From the NCBI GenBank assembly GCA_020853995.1, contig JADYXV010000173.1:1-7142 (forward strand): a DNA stretch of 7,142 nt. Reading direction: 5' to 3'. The notes beneath the pieces were generated by a model. That model was not told the origin of the DNA and did no database searches. It saw only the letters and a list, made by a program, of their open reading frames with translations. The translations under genes were made by a program, and so were the position numbers. Origin of the DNA: Novosphingobium sp. GTDB lineage: Bacteria > Pseudomonadota > Alphaproteobacteria > Sphingomonadales > Sphingomonadaceae. This document shows positions 6,077 to 7,142 of the stretch, piece by piece; position 1 is the stretch's first letter; each line of letters begins with the position of its first letter.

Positions 6077-7123
6077 ATGGCTTCGATCTTTTCCCGATTC
6101 TTCAAATTCGGCTCGCAAAACATCGCGATCGATCTCGGCACAGCCAACACACTGGTTTACGTGCAGGATCGCGGCATCGTTTTGAACGAACCTTCAGTCG
6201 TCGCCATCGAAACCATCAACGGTATCAAGCGAGTCAAAGCCGTCGGTGATGACGCCAAGATGATGATGGGCAAAACGCCTGACAACATCGAAGCCATCCG
6301 CCCGCTCCGCGATGGCGTGATCGCGGACATTGAAGTCGCCGAAGAAATGATCAAGCACTTCATCCGCAAGGTGAACGGCTCGAAAAGCCTGCTGCGTTTC
6401 CCTGAAATCGTGATCTGCGTGCCGTCGGGCGCCACCTCGGTTGAAAAGCGCGCGATCCGCGATGCTGCCAGCAATGCCGGTGCCAGCCAGGTTTACCTGA
6501 TCCTTGAACCGATGGCCGCCGCCATCGGTGCCGATATGCCCGTTACCGAACCCATCGGTTCGATGGTTGTCGATATCGGCGGTGGCACGACCGAAGTTGC
6601 GGTGCTGTCGCTGCGTGGCCTTGCTTACACCACGTCGGTACGCGTCGGTGGTGACAAGATGGACGAAGCCATCGTTTCCTATGTGCGCCGCCACCACAAC
6701 CTGCTGATCGGTGAAGGCACCGCTGAACGCATCAAGAAGGAATATGGCATCGCTACTATTCCGGCCGATGGCGTGGGCGAAACGATTGCGATCAAGGGCC
6801 GCGATCTGGTCAACGGCGTGCCCAAGGAAATCACGATTACGCAGGCTAACGTGGCCGAAGCGCTGTCCGAACCCATCGGCGCAATTGTCGAAGGCGTACG
6901 CATCGCGCTGGAAAACACCGCGCCTGAACTGGCCGCAGACATTGTCGATCAGGGCATCGTGCTTACCGGCGGCGGCGCTTTGATCCGTGGCCTTGATGAA
7001 CATCTGCGCGAAGAAACCGGCCTTCCTGTCAGCGTTGCCGAAGATCCGCTGTCATGCGTGGCGCTGGGCACCGGTCGCGCTATGGAAGACCCGATCTATC
7101 GCGGCGTGTTGACCACGGCTTGA
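6077..7123 (+). CDS. mreB: Rod shape-determining protein MreB (bacterial actin)
   Basis: The product has 348 aa, the normal length. MreB polymerises with ATP into membrane-bound antiparallel filaments that direct the elongasome (MreC, MreD, RodZ, PBP2, RodA) and lateral cell-wall synthesis. The N-terminus MASIFSRFFKF looks like the amphipathic membrane-binding helix of Gram-negative MreBs. Actin-fold motifs follow in order: phosphate-1 IAIDLGTANTLVY (16-28), the interdomain segment PSGATSVEKRAIRDAA (116-131), EPMAAAIG (144-151), phosphate-2 VVDIGGGTTEVAVLS (164-178), the GEGTAERIKKEYG segment (212-224) and the adenosine motif GIVLTGGGALIRGLDEHL (293-310). The ATG at 6077 is the family start, with a modest ACGGA (6065-6069) 7 nt upstream. 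The frame is open further upstream to a TTG at 5975, but that part is not MreB-like. The gene stands alone leftward, divergent from mutL; mreC and mreD usually follow and would lie past the right edge. The last 19 bp show nothing. Confidence 0.97.
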   Translation: MASIFSRFFKFGSQNIAIDLGTANTLVYVQDRGIVLNEPSVVAIETINGIKRVKAVGDDAKMMMGKTPDNIEAIRPLRDGVIADIEVAEEMIKHFIRKVNGSKSLLRFPEIVICVPSGATSVEKRAIRDAASNAGASQVYLILEPMAAAIGADMPVTEPIGSMVVDIGGGTTEVAVLSLRGLAYTTSVRVGGDKMDEAIVSYVRRHHNLLIGEGTAERIKKEYGIATIPADGVGETIAIKGRDLVNGVPKEITITQANVAEALSEPIGAIVEGVRIALENTAPELAADIVDQGIVLTGGGALIRGLDEHLREETGLPVSVAEDPLSCVALGTGRAMEDPIYRGVLTTA

Positions 7124-7142
7124 TCGTCATACGTTGATTGCA

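Noticed and set aside
6194..7003. 269-codon minus-strand ORF within mreB
   Set aside because: It is fully antisense to a clear MreB; its His/Asp/Phe-rich translation is the usual reverse-frame shadow.
1..7142. CRISPR arrays, insertion sequences, tRNA or rRNA genes, phage or defence modules
   Set aside because: I saw no regularly spaced repeats, transposase-like frames, RNA-gene landmarks or shifts in base composition; nearly all of the sequence is covered by housekeeping or envelope genes.

Overview
The window looks like an ordinary chromosomal segment of an alphaproteobacterium, most likely of the order Sphingomonadales (Novosphingobium/Sphingomonas type). The grounds are the GC-rich composition, a MutL that carries its own endonuclease motif (expected in lineages without MutH), an MreB of the alphaproteobacterial kind, and a DUF1206 membrane protein beside ychF. 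The genus is inferred from protein style only; no search was run. I found no mobile element, CRISPR array, rRNA, tRNA or sign of recent transfer, and no convincing undescribed system.

Layout, left to right. A tetratricopeptide-repeat lipoprotein gene fills positions 1-1495 on the minus strand and runs off the left edge. It is open in one frame for 498 codons. A 127-bp intergenic region separates it from the divergent ychF (1623-2723, plus), a universally conserved ribosome-associated P-loop ATPase. A three-repeat DUF1206 integral membrane protein (2807-3592, plus) follows after 83 bp. It converges, with 11 bp between stop codons, on a minus-strand pair: mutL (4101-5888) and a small predicted lipoprotein (3604-4104). 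The lipoprotein's start codon overlaps the mutL stop codon, so the two are almost certainly co-transcribed and translationally coupled. A 188-bp region with a clean inverted repeat separates mutL from the divergent mreB (6077-7123, plus), which is complete and ends 19 bp before the right edge.

Functionally this is a set of housekeeping genes: DNA mismatch repair (MutL), cell shape (MreB), a translation-associated ATPase (YchF) and three envelope proteins of unknown exact role (the TPR lipoprotein, the DUF1206 protein and the small lipoprotein). There is no gene-free stretch longer than 300 bases. The points worth a second look are modest: variant motifs in the MutL C-terminal domain, the mutL/lipoprotein coupling, a possible near-leaderless mutL start, and the inverted repeat ahead of mreB.
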